Origin: Mustela lutreola
Taxonomy: Eukaryota > Chordata > Mammalia > Carnivora > Mustelidae
Assembly (NCBI RefSeq): GCF_030435805.1
Contig: NC_081293.1
Coordinates: 190,577,546 to 190,641,545, forward strand
Direction of reading: 5' to 3'
Length of the DNA: 64,000 nucleotides
Below the pieces are notes generated by a model that ran no database searches, was not told the origin of the DNA, and was given only the letters and a program-made list of their open reading frames with translations. Every line of letters starts with the position of its first letter. The stretch's first letter is position 1. Positions 45,380-54,687 of the stretch are shown piece by piece. Made by a program: the position numbers and the translations under genes.

Positions 45380-45506
45380 GTGCTCGCTTCAGCAGCACAT
45401 GTATTAAAATTAGAACGATACAGAGGTTATTAGCATGGCCCCTGTACAAGGATGAGAAACCATCACCGCAATCAAGATAATCAACATAGCATTAAAAAAA
45501 AAAAAA
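45380..45506 (+). pseudogene. RNU6 pseudogene: U6 snRNA retropseudogene with unrelated 3' tail
   Basis: 45,380-45,455 matches U6 snRNA from its 5' end (gtgctcgcttcagcagcaca ... attagcatggcccctg) with several substitutions, then diverges at about nucleotide 76. A 38-nt non-U6 segment ('catcaccgcaatcaagataa') and a run of 13 A residues follow. There is no U6 3' end and no Pol III T-terminator. The tail resembles old L1 3' sequence, so this may be a U6-L1 template-switch chimera. Not functional. Confidence 0.88.
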
Positions 45507-46302
45507 GATAGTCAAAAGGAAGAAGAAGGGGAGAGAGAGAAGTTTCTAGATCTGAGGTCTGGCAGTGGTTTTATCAAAAATAAGATTTTTTATATAAAGC
45601 AATATTCCTAGATGATTTGTGCTAGGTGAACAGAGAGGAGCACTTTGGTTCCCTCAAGAAGCTAACAGCACAGGGAAGGGTGTGACTTGGGTAGAATATT
45701 TGGCTAGCCCTTCGACAGACCTTGCCAAGCCCCAAGAAGGCCTCAAATGCATGTAGTCTCTTCAACGCTAATTTTCCTACTACAACAAGAGAGTCTAAAA
45801 CTGACATGTCTTGGGGCTCCTATCCAGGTCTGAAGCCAAGAATCCAGAGGAGACAAAGCTGAGTGGGGTTGGATGAAAGACAATAATGGGAGCACTTCTG
45901 TTAAACACACTCTGCCTCCAGATCCCGAGTCTCTAGGTTCTGGTTTATGTACACTGCCCTGATGCAGTTACTAACTGTGCCACTTTCCATTCTTAAAAAT
46001 GTCCCAGTTTTTTAAAAAAGGTCCCAGTTTGGTCAATAAATTAGGCAGCTACCTGGTTACATAGCAAGGTCTCATGTGACAAACAGAGCAAGAATTTGAG
46101 TCTGTGCTTGACTGCGTGTGTCCCTTCCAGACTCTCAGTCATTCTTTACCATTCCTCACCTTGTTCCAGGTAAGGCAGAAACCTACATACTTGCTGCAGG
46201 GCTTCTGACCTACCCAGAAGACCCAGAACGTGGAAATTTAGTCTCTAACACTGTCTTCCTTCAATACTGAAGAGAAAAAAAAAAAAAAAAAGCACAGCTA
46301 AC
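45507..46302. other. Non-coding, poly-A at 46,275-46,291
   Basis: No gene recognised; nothing resembling trypsinogen exons 2-5 was found between here and the solo LTR. Confidence 0.5.
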
Positions 46303-46342
46303 CAGCAACCTCTAGGAACATGGAAAAGATGTTGGTCTTCAT
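46303..46342 (-). pseudogene. Possible orphan trypsinogen exon 1
   Basis: Minus strand: a 40-nt ATG-initiated segment reading MKTNIFSMFLEVA plus one base, followed by a GT donor (GTTAGC). Length, phase, the ATGAAGACC start and a 'ccacc' or 'caacc' context match exon 1 of TRY-A and TRY-B (MKTFIFLALLGAA); nucleotide identity is about 60%. No exons 2-5 were found in the expected downstream interval, part of which is now a solo LTR. This could be chance similarity. Confidence 0.35.
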
Positions 46343-46904
46343 GGTGGTTCTCCAAATGCACTTGTTTTGATGGGAAGAATGAGGGGATCATCCCTCTTCA
46401 CCCCAAACCAACCAATCTTATTTCTAGTCCAAGGTCTCTGGGCAATGGGTAGAGAGTGATAGGAGATACACAGGTATCAATCTGGAAGGACCTCCATTTC
46501 TCAAGCTGGAAAACGGTGTTCCTAGGGTTAATCATAAACATGAGCAAAAAGGGGAGTATGGAATTTCCAAAGGAGATTCCACATAGCTAAGAATCACTCA
46601 TGGTCTTCTTGATTTAAAAAGGGTTTTCCCCAGTAATGACACAAAAAGTACTATATAATGGAACTCTGCACCAGTTGAAGAATAAAATACATCTAAGAGA
46701 AGCAATTTATATGTTTTTCTTCTCTATATATACATTCCACCTCTTTGATATTTTATAAACTAATTTCTTATGATTCACAATCTATCTTTCTAATACCAGC
46801 TTCCTTCCTAGGCTTCTCTGAGTTCCAACTGCTACCTGAACATATCTGCTCAAGTGTCCTCAAGCAGCTCAGGCCAGCTTATCTAGAGCTGAGTCCATCA
46901 TACC
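46343..46904. other. Non-coding, nothing recognised
   Basis: No exon or repeat identified. Upstream of the possible exon 1 relic I see no clear TATA box. Confidence 0.45.
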
Positions 46905-47561
46905 TTTTTATTTTTTTAATCCTTGCTTTATTTTTTTTAAATTTAAGATCAACTAATTAACACAGAGTGAATTATAAGTTTCAGAGATACAGTTTAATGA
47001 TTCATCAGTGGCATATAATAGTTCTCATTATGTCGAGTGCCCTCCTTAATGTCCATCACCCAGCTACCTCATTCCCCTACCCACGTCCCCTTCAGCAACC
47101 CTCAGTTTGTTTCTAGAGTTAAGAGTCTCTTATGGTTTGTCTCCCTGATGTTGTCTTATTTGATTTTTTGTTCCCTTCCCCTATGTTCATCTGTTTTGTT
47201 TCTTAAATTCCACATTTGAGTGAGATCATATGGTATTTGTCTTTGTCTGACTGACTTATTTCTCTTAGAATAATACTTTCTATTTCCATCCATGTCATTG
47301 CAAATGGTAAGATTTCATTCCTTTTGATGGAAGTAATATTCCATTGTGTGTATATGTGTGTGTGTATACATATATATATATATAATGTATGCATATATGT
47401 ATATGTATAAGTATTGTATATACATATATATATAGAGAGAGACATGGTATGTATGTATCTATACACCACACCTTCTTTATGCATTCATATGTCAATGGAC
47501 ATCTGGGCTCTTATTTTGGCTACTGTGAACACTGCTGCTATAAACACTGGGGTGCACATCA
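46905..47561 (-). mobile_element. 5'-truncated L1 3' end
   Basis: Antisense 3'UTR ('ccctcagtttgtttctagag', 'agagtctcttatggtttgtc') then the ORF2 end ('gctgctataaacactggggt'). A TG/TA microsatellite is expanded inside it at about 47,346-47,440. Confidence 0.85.
47346..47440. repeat. (TG)n/(TA)n microsatellite within L1
   Basis: Alternating TG and TA dinucleotide runs interrupted by single bases. Confidence 0.88.
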
Positions 47562-47619
47562 TAGTTTCTTCTTCCTATTTTTCCCAAATCGGTGCAATGG
47601 AGCTTCATCTACCTGGTTA

Positions 47620-48449
47620 ATCAAACTTGAAACATGGAAGTCACTCTTAACTTTTCCATCCACTTTACTCACCACCTATATTCAAATGTCCAGTCTTAAA
47701 ATCTGTGCCCATCTGAAAAATCCTTGGCATGTCTTTGAAGATCCTTGACTTACCTTTCAAGTGAACCACTTGTGCCTTTGTCAGGACCACAGTCTATTGA
47801 AGTAGCACTATAAGTACTTTCTTGTTTCTGGATTTACTTTCCTGCAACTTATCCTCCATACCACTTCCCAGAGTGGTCTTGCTAAAATGTAAATGGGCCC
47901 TGTCATTTTCCTGCTTAAGACCCTTTCAACAGGGGCACCTGGGTGGCTCAGTGGGTTAAAACCTCTGCCTTCAGCTCAGGTCATGATCCCTGGGATCAAG
48001 CCCCACATCAGGCTCTCTGCTCCGCAGGGGGTCTGCAAAAAAAAAAAAAAGACCCTTTCAACAGCTCTATGTTGATGTCAGGATACACTAGATTCCTAGG
48101 CATGGCATTGAAGCCTGTGTGCCTGGACACCCCATGCTGATCATGCCTCTGTGCCTTCCCCATACTCTCACCTGCTAACATCCCAATCATTCTCCTGATC
48201 TCTGATCAGGGAGAATACTGAAACTTGCTTTCACTCTCCAGCTCCAGTCAGGCCTTCTTGAGTTTTCTTGTTGGCATTTATGTATCTTTTATTACACTTA
48301 CTTCCAATTATATATTAATTGTGTGAGTATCTGTGTAGTGTTGATTGTTCCAGGTAATTTAAAATTCCTGAGGGCACAGCTAATGTCTGATTTGCTTACT
48401 CTTCTGCCTCAAAGCCAACATGTATCTGACACATAATAATTGTTCAGTA
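47620..48449 (+). mobile_element. L2 3' half, interrupted by a CAN-SINE and an L1
   Basis: 'ttttcctgcttaagaccctt', 'aggcatggcattgaagcctg' and 'tgacacataataattgttca' follow the L2 3' region in order. The CAN-SINE at 47,933-48,049 and the L1 at 48,450-49,242 split it. Confidence 0.65.
47933..48049 (+). mobile_element. Short CAN-SINE (about 117 bp)
   Basis: Sense head 'gggcacctgggtggctcagt', then a direct jump to a poly-A run without the usual CT-rich body. Exact target-site duplications agaccctttcaacag at 47,918-47,932 and 48,050-48,064. The 3' half is missing although the insertion is a proper retroposition. Confidence 0.95.
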
Positions 48450-49242
48450 TACAAATCAAAACCACAATGAGATACCACCTCACACCAGCCAGAATGGCTA
48501 AAATTAGCAAGTCAGGAAATGACAGATGCTGATGAGGATGCGGAGAAAGGGGAACCCTCCTATGCTATTGGTGGGAATGCAAGCTGCAGCAACCACTCTG
48601 GAAAACAGCATGGAGGTTCCTCAGAAAGTTGAAAGTAGAGCTATCCTATGACCCAGCAATTGCACTACTGGGTATTTACCCTAAAGATTACAAATGTAGT
48701 GATCCGAAGGGGCACATGCACCCGAATGCTTATAGCAGCAATGTCTGCAATAGCCAAACTATGGAAAGAACCTAAATGTTCATCAACAGATGAATGGATA
48801 AAGAAGATGTGGTAATTATATACAATGAAATACAATGCAGCCATTAAAAGAAATGAAATCTTGCCATTTGCAACAACCAGGATAGAACTAGAGGGTATTA
48901 TGCTTAGCGAAATAAGTCAATCAGAGAAAGAAAACTATCATATGATCTCCCTGATACGAGGAAGTTGAGATGCAACGTGGGAGGTTTGGGGGGCAGGAAA
49001 AGAATAAATGAAACAAGATGGGATCAGGAGGGAGAAAAACCATAAGAGACTCTTAATCTCACAAAACAAACTGAGGGTTGCTGGGGGAAGTGGTTACGGA
49101 GAGGGTGGTGGGGTTATGGACATTGGGGAAGGTATGTGCTATGGTGAGTGCTGCGAAGTGTGTAAACCTGGTGATTCACAGACCTGTACCCCTGGGGCTA
49201 ATAATACCTTATATGTTAATAAAAAAATTTAAAAAAATAAAA
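48450..49242 (+). mobile_element. 5'-truncated L1 3' end, sense
   Basis: Starts in the C-terminal ORF2 region ('gataccacctcacaccagcc'), passes the stop, carries the 3'UTR and ends in an A-rich tail. Target-site duplications aataattgttcagta (about 48,436-48,450) and aataattattcagta (about 49,244-49,258). Confidence 0.92.
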
Positions 49243-49524
49243 TAATAATTATTCAGTAAGTAATTGCTGAAAGGGGCTACCTCCTCCACTTCTTTGCTAG
49301 TGAACTCTGATTAATTCATTAAAATTTACCTTGGGCATCATCTCTCCTTAGAATTAACCTCTGACATTTATCTGTGCCCATCCCTAACTCCACCGTATGC
49401 AGCCTTTGATTTGCTAGGTAGCTCTCTGTTACCTTCCTGAAACCTTTTTAAAGCTCTGTATATATTGCTATTAAGACTTCTGAATTCTTTTGCAAGTTTT
49501 TATTTTCTTGTCTGTTCCTTCAAC

Positions 49525-49612
49525 TAGACTGTGAGTTCCCAAAACAAATATTTTATATTTAAATTCTTTACATCTATAGCTCTGTCTCTGGCATACAGTA
49601 AATGCTCAAGTT
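49525..49612 (+). repeat. L2 3' end
   Basis: 'agactgtgagttcccaaaac' through 'gcatacagtaaatgctcaag' matches the terminal L2 consensus. Confidence 0.6.
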
Positions 49613-50217
49613 CCTCTTTGCCCCATCAGACATTTGGGCCCCATCTACAACATCTCACAAATGGTCTTCTGGCCTTTATTGCAGAAAGGAGATCACAGTA
49701 CCTTCTCAACCATCCAGTTGGAAAGTTTGTTCTTGTGTTGAGCCAGAAAACTGTTTAAAGCTTTCAACCATTTGTTCTTAGTCTTGTCCCTTGGTGATAC
49801 AGGATCAAGAGAGTCATAATTAAGAGGTAAGTGGTCAGAGGTCAGAGGCAGCAGAAAATTATGGGTTCTAGAATAGTGAACAGGAGAAGCAAGAAAAGCC
49901 AAGCTTCCAGGCCAACAGAGTCTCCACTGTCCCTTTATGTAACAAGAGCAAATCTCAAAAGGCAACCCCAAAAGTTGCCTCATGTTACTTGAAAAATAAC
50001 ATCCCAATAAAGGAGTTGAAGCTAGATGCTAACCTCTTCTTAGATGATGTAATGTAACTAGTTCTTAGGAAAAAAGAAACTGGTACAGGACTAGGTTGCT
50101 TAAAGATTTGGCTTAAACTCCCCTCCTTCAAAATGTCTTCTCCATCCATGGAAATCACCCAATGATAAACATTTTTCTACACATCCTTCAGTGCTGATGA
50201 GTACAGCTTGTACCCTA
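49613..50217. other. Non-coding, nothing recognised
   Basis: A 104-codon minus-strand frame (49,693-50,007) has no recognisable domain. No exon or named repeat identified. Confidence 0.45.
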
Positions 50218-50760
50218 TTATTTTATGATCATTAATATTTTTAGTTGTATCATCTCAATATTGGCTGTCTTACCATCTAGAATATTCACACACAAAAACC
50301 CAGAGATATATAACCTATGGTTTTTATTTTTTATTATTTTATTTCCCCTGTCCACACAGAACCCATTGCAATCAGGGCTCTTCTTTAGGGTCATAGTCAA
50401 TGGCTGTTCGGTGACCAGAACATAGCAGGAGGTCAGTGTTTGAGGCGAGCAGGCTGGTCTAGGCCACTGAAGCTCCAGCAGGCTGAGAATATTATCCATA
50501 TGGGCAGGGTATGAGCCATGTCGCCCATCAGAAACTGGACTGAGCTGAGTAGGATTCCGACATGGAGAGGAATCCCGGGCACAGGGTGTCAGATCCCAAG
50601 CAGGGCGAGGCGGGTGTGTGCAAAGGAGAGAAAGTTGCCATTGCAGTGGACAGGTGGGCACATGTGAAGAGATGGATCAAATATGTACATCTATTAAGGA
50701 CAACAGGACCCAGGTTTCTTAGTATTGGGTAAGGGAATTGCAAACATGGAAAGGGAGAAT
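50218..50760 (-). other. Unidentified segment with a 147-codon open frame
   Basis: The minus strand has an open frame at 50,218-50,661. Much of its end is A-rich sequence with AATAAA motifs near 50,330-50,350 and it resembles no family I know. The GC-rich upstream part and A-rich end could be a degraded processed pseudogene. No splice structure or promoter is evident. Function not assigned. Confidence 0.3.
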
Positions 50761-51284
50761 GCTAGAACCCTAGAATGAACCTTATCATATTGGAATTGGA
50801 ACTGAAATTAGTGGTATAAACTTGTGGTTTTCTCAGTATGTGTAGATAGATATAGAATTAAAGATACATGCTAAGATATATGCATTTATGTGGTAACATA
50901 CACATGTGTGTATTTCCTAGGCTCCATCCATTAATGACCTATGAGTGGTAGCATCCCCAAAACCCAGATCTAGTGCCCATCTCTCATTTTCTAGAGACCA
51001 TTAACCACTAAAAGGAACTAGGGCTCTTTGGAGAAATAGCTGATGTCACAATGAGCAGGGAAAGCACAAGACCAGCCTAGAATATATTCTTGTGCTATAT
51101 TGTAAGGAAATACTCAAATACTCATCCTAATGGGGGCCCCGAAAACAAGGATGGTTTAAGAACCAAAACGATTTTTCGACTTCTGAATCTCCTTTGAATG
51201 ATGCTTGATACACCCTGGAAAATTATTATACCTATCTTTTGTGTTTTTTTTAGTACTTTTCCAAGTGTTTATTAGTTATTTCTT
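50761..51284. other. Non-coding, nothing recognised
   Basis: No exon, RNA gene or clear repeat identified. Confidence 0.45.
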
Positions 51285-51597
51285 CTTCTTTTTTTTTATT
51301 GTGTCATGTTAGTCACCATGTGGTACATCATTAGTTTTTGATGTAGTGTTCCATGACTCATTGTTTGCGTATAACCCGCAGTGCTCCATGCAATCTGTGC
51401 CCTCCTCAATACCCATCACAGGGCTCACCCATGCCCCCAGCCCCATGCTGGGGTCCATAGTCTCTCATGGTTCATCTCCCCCGCTGATTCTCCCCTTTCA
51501 TTTTTCCCTTCCTTCTTCTAATGTCCTCCATGCTCTTTCTTATGTTCCACAAATAAGTGAAACCATATGATAATAGACTTTCTCTGTTTGACTTACC
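51285..51597 (-). mobile_element. 5'-truncated L1 3' end
   Basis: T-run, 'catgttagtcaccatgtggt', 'cagtgctccatgcaatctgt', 'aaataagtgaaaccatatga': antisense carnivore L1 3'UTR. Confidence 0.88.
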
Positions 51598-52316
51598 TAT
51601 CCTTTAAAATACAAATTAGTACCAAAAGCTCCTTCATGCCAAGCAAATTAATTCTTTATCATTCTCATTTCTGTCTCAAATCCTGATACCAGGCCCTCAA
51701 TTTCCATAAGCCACCAGTACAAATATGCCAGGTGCCGACCATACCACATTTGGAAACGGCTTTTTAATGGTTAGACTCATGTGCGGTCTCTTACTATTTT
51801 CTATTGGGTTCATATATTCCTTCATTCGACAAGTATGCATTAAGTACCTACAAAGTGTTACGTACGTATTGTTAAGGCCGGGAGGGGCAGGGAGACAGGA
51901 ATGTCCTAGCCCAGCAATCCAGTAAACATCTGGGTAGAAAATTACCCCAAAAAGGCTCATGCTGTTTTAGAGTTGAACAGAGGGCTGGAGATCGGTATTT
52001 CAGAATATCCCTTGGTCCAGGTTTTGGGGATGAGGAAGTGAGAAGGTGAGTAGATTAAATGATTTAGCCAAATAAAAACCAATTATATTTTAACCTCCCT
52101 AAAACATACACTAAAACTCTCCAAACTAGATGTTATCTAAAAACATATCCTATCGGTCCTATGAGTCTAGGAGCATTTCAAGGATAAGAACCTCGCCTTA
52201 CTCACAAATGCTTGTTGAATAAACTAGCATAGCCCTCCTTCTCCAAGCTCCCCTCCAAGCCCTCCAGAGGATGGAAGGCAGAGGACACAGAGGAGGTTAA
52301 TGTGCTCCTCTAACCT
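51598..52316. other. Non-coding, TRBV 5' flank begins
   Basis: No gene recognised. The first block shared with the other TRBV upstream regions begins at about 52,317. Confidence 0.5.
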
Positions 52317-52331
52317 CTAGGAGGAGCTGTG
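52317..52331 (+). repeat. TRBV upstream conserved block, copy 1
   Basis: ctaggaggagctgtg, about 0.9 kb upstream of the first TRBV4-like leader. The same block recurs at 58,908 and, more diverged, near 61,743, each 0.8-1.0 kb upstream of a TRBV leader. It marks the duplication unit of this array. Confidence 0.6.
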
Positions 52332-53123
52332 ACTTCACTGAGATCCCTGAGGCAGGCCTGGGAAAAGAAGAGAGGGAAATGGGGGGAGGAAGAGAATGCT
52401 CAGGCGTCAGGGTTTGCTCTTGGGTCAGCTTGGGAGATGGTATGTGGACAACCTGGACACTAAAATCCAGTCCATGTTGTGTTTCTCCAGCCTCTTTGGC
52501 AATGTCAGCTGTCCCTACGGCTCACGGCCCGTAGGACCTTGTGTTACTCTCCTGTGCTTCCTCTGTGTGTGTCCTTTCCATGTCCAGGCTCAGCTCCCCA
52601 GAAAGGGGAGATACTCTCTGGGCGGACCAGTTGCAGCAGATTTCTCTTGTCACCTCGTCAGCACCCTCTGAGGGTGCTTCCTACCCAGTGAGCATTAATT
52701 CCTGTGTCTTAAAGTGATGCCCAGCTGGCACCAGGGGAAGGCTCTGAAAGCCAAGCAAGGTGGCCTCTCTGTGTTACATCAGGATGAGGCTTATTAAGTG
52801 GGATCGTCCTGGCTCCATGAGAGGCAACGTGGGGGGAATGTGCCCAAAGGGAAGGAATGCGTGTCTGAGCGGAGGAGGCACTGTCAAGTTGAAACAGAAA
52901 GAATTATTCATGCAGGTGGGAGAGGAAGCTACTAGATGGGGAAAAAAAAAAAAAAAAGTGTCTGAGAAACTCCTTGAGGCAGCTTGGGGATGGACCTATT
53001 CCTCCGCAGCTGCCCCTGTACATTCAGTCCTGCCACTCCAAGACTCAAATCCAGCTCTGGTGGTGCTGGTGTCAGGTGTAAGGGGGAAGAGGGAATGTGA
53101 GCTCTAGAAGAATTAACAGGGGC

Positions 53124-53135
53124 AGTGGCCTCACC
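53124..53135 (+). promoter_or_regulatory. Diverged TRBV promoter decamer
   Basis: AGTGGCCTCACC lies 88 bp upstream of the ATG and aligns with the CRE-type element of the TRBV3-like promoter (both followed by 'ctgtcagggc'). The known V-beta decamer is AGTGAYRTCA; the central TGACGTCA core is altered to TGGCCTCA here. Confidence 0.6.
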
Positions 53136-53211
53136 AGCAAATCCTCTGTCAGGGCATGAGGACAAGAATCTAATCAGAGAGACACCGAGCCCCTTCTGGT
53201 CAAGCACTGCC

Positions 53212-53656
53212 ATGGGCTGCAGGCTCCTGTGCTGGGTGGTCCTCTGTATGCTGTGGGCAGGTGAGTCCTGGGAACAGGTGGGATATCTCTGTCTGCAGAC
53301 TTCTAGCTTTTTTCATGGAATGGCTTCCTAAGACTCTCTAAATTTGGTTTCTTGCTCCCAGTCTCCACGGGCAATGGAGTTACCCAGACACCAAAACATC
53401 TGGTAAGCGGGACAGGAAGGAGCGTGACCCTGAAGTGCAAGCAGCATCTGGGACATAATGCTATGTACTGGTATAAGCAGAGTGTTCAGAAGCCGCCAAA
53501 GCTCATGCTTGCCTACAGTTATAAGGATCTCCTTCAAAATGAGACTGCTTCCAGTCGGTTCTTACCTGATCGCTCAAACAACTCCCAGCTGGACCTTCAG
53601 ATAAAAGCCCTGGAGCCCGAGGACTCCGCCCTGTATCTCTGTGCCAGCAGCAAGGA
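53212..53656 (+). CDS. TRBV4: T-cell receptor beta variable segment, TRBV4-like (first copy)
   Basis: Encodes the V domain part of a TCR beta chain after V(D)J joining. Leader exon 53,212-53,260 (MGCRLLCWVVLCMLWA), donor GTGAGT, acceptor CAG at 53,361, V exon 53,362-53,656. The V domain reads NGVTQTPKHL, first Cys in LKCKQ, Trp in MYWYKQ, and second Cys in YLCASS. There is no stop in frame and a 23-bp-spacer RSS follows directly. Close to human TRBV4 (VTQTPKHLV, MYWYKQ, LQPEDSALYLCASS). Odd: from FR3 through about 210 bp of 3' flank it is nearly identical to the copy at 62,552, but its leader intron does not align with that copy's. The promoter decamer is degraded. Start chosen by the 49-nt leader exon typical of TRBV. 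Confidence 0.93.
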
Positions 53657-53695
53657 CACAGCCCTGCACCTTCAACTTCTCCCTGTGCACAAACC
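53657..53695 (+). promoter_or_regulatory. V-RSS (23-bp spacer) of TRBV4-like copy 1
   Basis: Heptamer CACAGCC 53,657-53,663, spacer 23 bp, nonamer GCACAAACC 53,687-53,695. RAG recognition site for joining to D-beta 12-RSS. Confidence 0.93.
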
Positions 53696-54211
53696 TCCGG
53701 GCTCCAAACCAGGAAGCTGTGGGGGCCACCAACGCTCAGCTCAACATTTCCTAGAGGACCCCAGAGATCCCAGAGCCTCCTGCTGCCTGTAGGTTCAGTG
53801 GATGCTGAGTCCACAGCACAGACTCCCACAGCCTGGGTCCTGGTTCTGCCTGGGTCCAATCTGCCTGAGCTGAACACAGGCCAGAGAGGGCCCAGCATCA
53901 AGCTTCTGAGCAGTGTACAGTCAGCACATAGCCCTGGGGAGTCTTCCATGGGCAACTATTCACTCTGGCCACAGCACAGCTGACCCATCCCCCGCCAACA
54001 GGTACCTTCCTTGGCTTTTCCATCCAAACACGTGAGACTCTGGATCTCAGCCCCAGCTCCAAATCTCAGTCCCAGCTCCAAACAGGCTCAGCCCTAATGG
54101 GTACTAATGTCTCAACCAAATTAAAAACCATGGCAGCTCAGAAGTCTCTTCCTGCTTCTGATGACCAGAGGCCTGAGCTAGCAGAGGACTCATTCATGCC
54201 CTGACCCTGCT

Positions 54212-54648
54212 ATGGATTTCTGGCTCCTGTGTGGGGTGATTTTTATTCTCTTGGAAGCACATGATTCCTGGGAATTTCTCATCTTGGATTCACCCAAGGC
54301 TCTTCTAAGGCATTTCCTTATTCAATCTCTGGCTTCTTTAACCTCCCACAGGACACACAGAACCTGAATGCAGGCAGACTCCCAGCCACCAGGTCACAGA
54401 AAGGGGCACGAGAGTACCCCTGAAGTGAACCCCACCTCTGGTCACTTATCCCTGCACTGGTACAGACGGATCCTGGAGCAGAAACTAGAGTTTCTCGTTT
54501 TATTCTAGAAGAGTACTCTCTTGGAGAAGTCTGAAACATTCAAGGATCGATTCTCAGCTAGAAGGACTGATGGATCATTCTCCACTCTGCAGATCCAGCC
54601 CACAGAGCTGGGAGACTCAGCCACGTACCTCTGTGCCAGCAGCACAGA
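54212..54648 (+). pseudogene. TRBV pseudogene (TRBV7/11/12 clan)
   Basis: Leader-like ATG exon 54,212-54,260 (MDFWLLCGVIFILLEA) has lost its donor: CAT stands where GGT is expected. The V exon begins about 54,352 after an AG acceptor (HTEPECRQTPSHQVTERG). A base is missing at the first-Cys codon near 54,426, and an in-frame TAG lies in the CDR2 region (about 54,507-54,509). FR3 is well kept: [19 protein letters not shown], then YLCASS. FR3 resembles TRBV11/TRBV12. It starts only 556 bp after the end of the preceding TRBV4-like V exon and retains a good RSS. A host gene segment, non-functional by three independent lesions. Confidence 0.9.
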
Positions 54649-54687
54649 CACAGCCTTGCAAAGAGCCCTCCAGGCTGTGCACAAATC
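54649..54687 (+). promoter_or_regulatory. V-RSS of the TRBV pseudogene
   Basis: Heptamer CACAGCC 54,649-54,655, 23-bp spacer, nonamer GCACAAATC 54,679-54,687. The heptamer is intact and the nonamer is one base off its neighbours, so recombination may still be possible. Confidence 0.88.

Noticed and set aside
45380-45455. Functional U6 snRNA gene
   Set aside because: Several substitutions in the conserved body, missing 3' end, no T-terminator and no upstream snRNA promoter elements seen.
53700-53985. TRBD or TRBJ segments in the V 3' flanks
   Set aside because: No 12-bp-spacer RSS and no FGxG motif found anywhere in the window.
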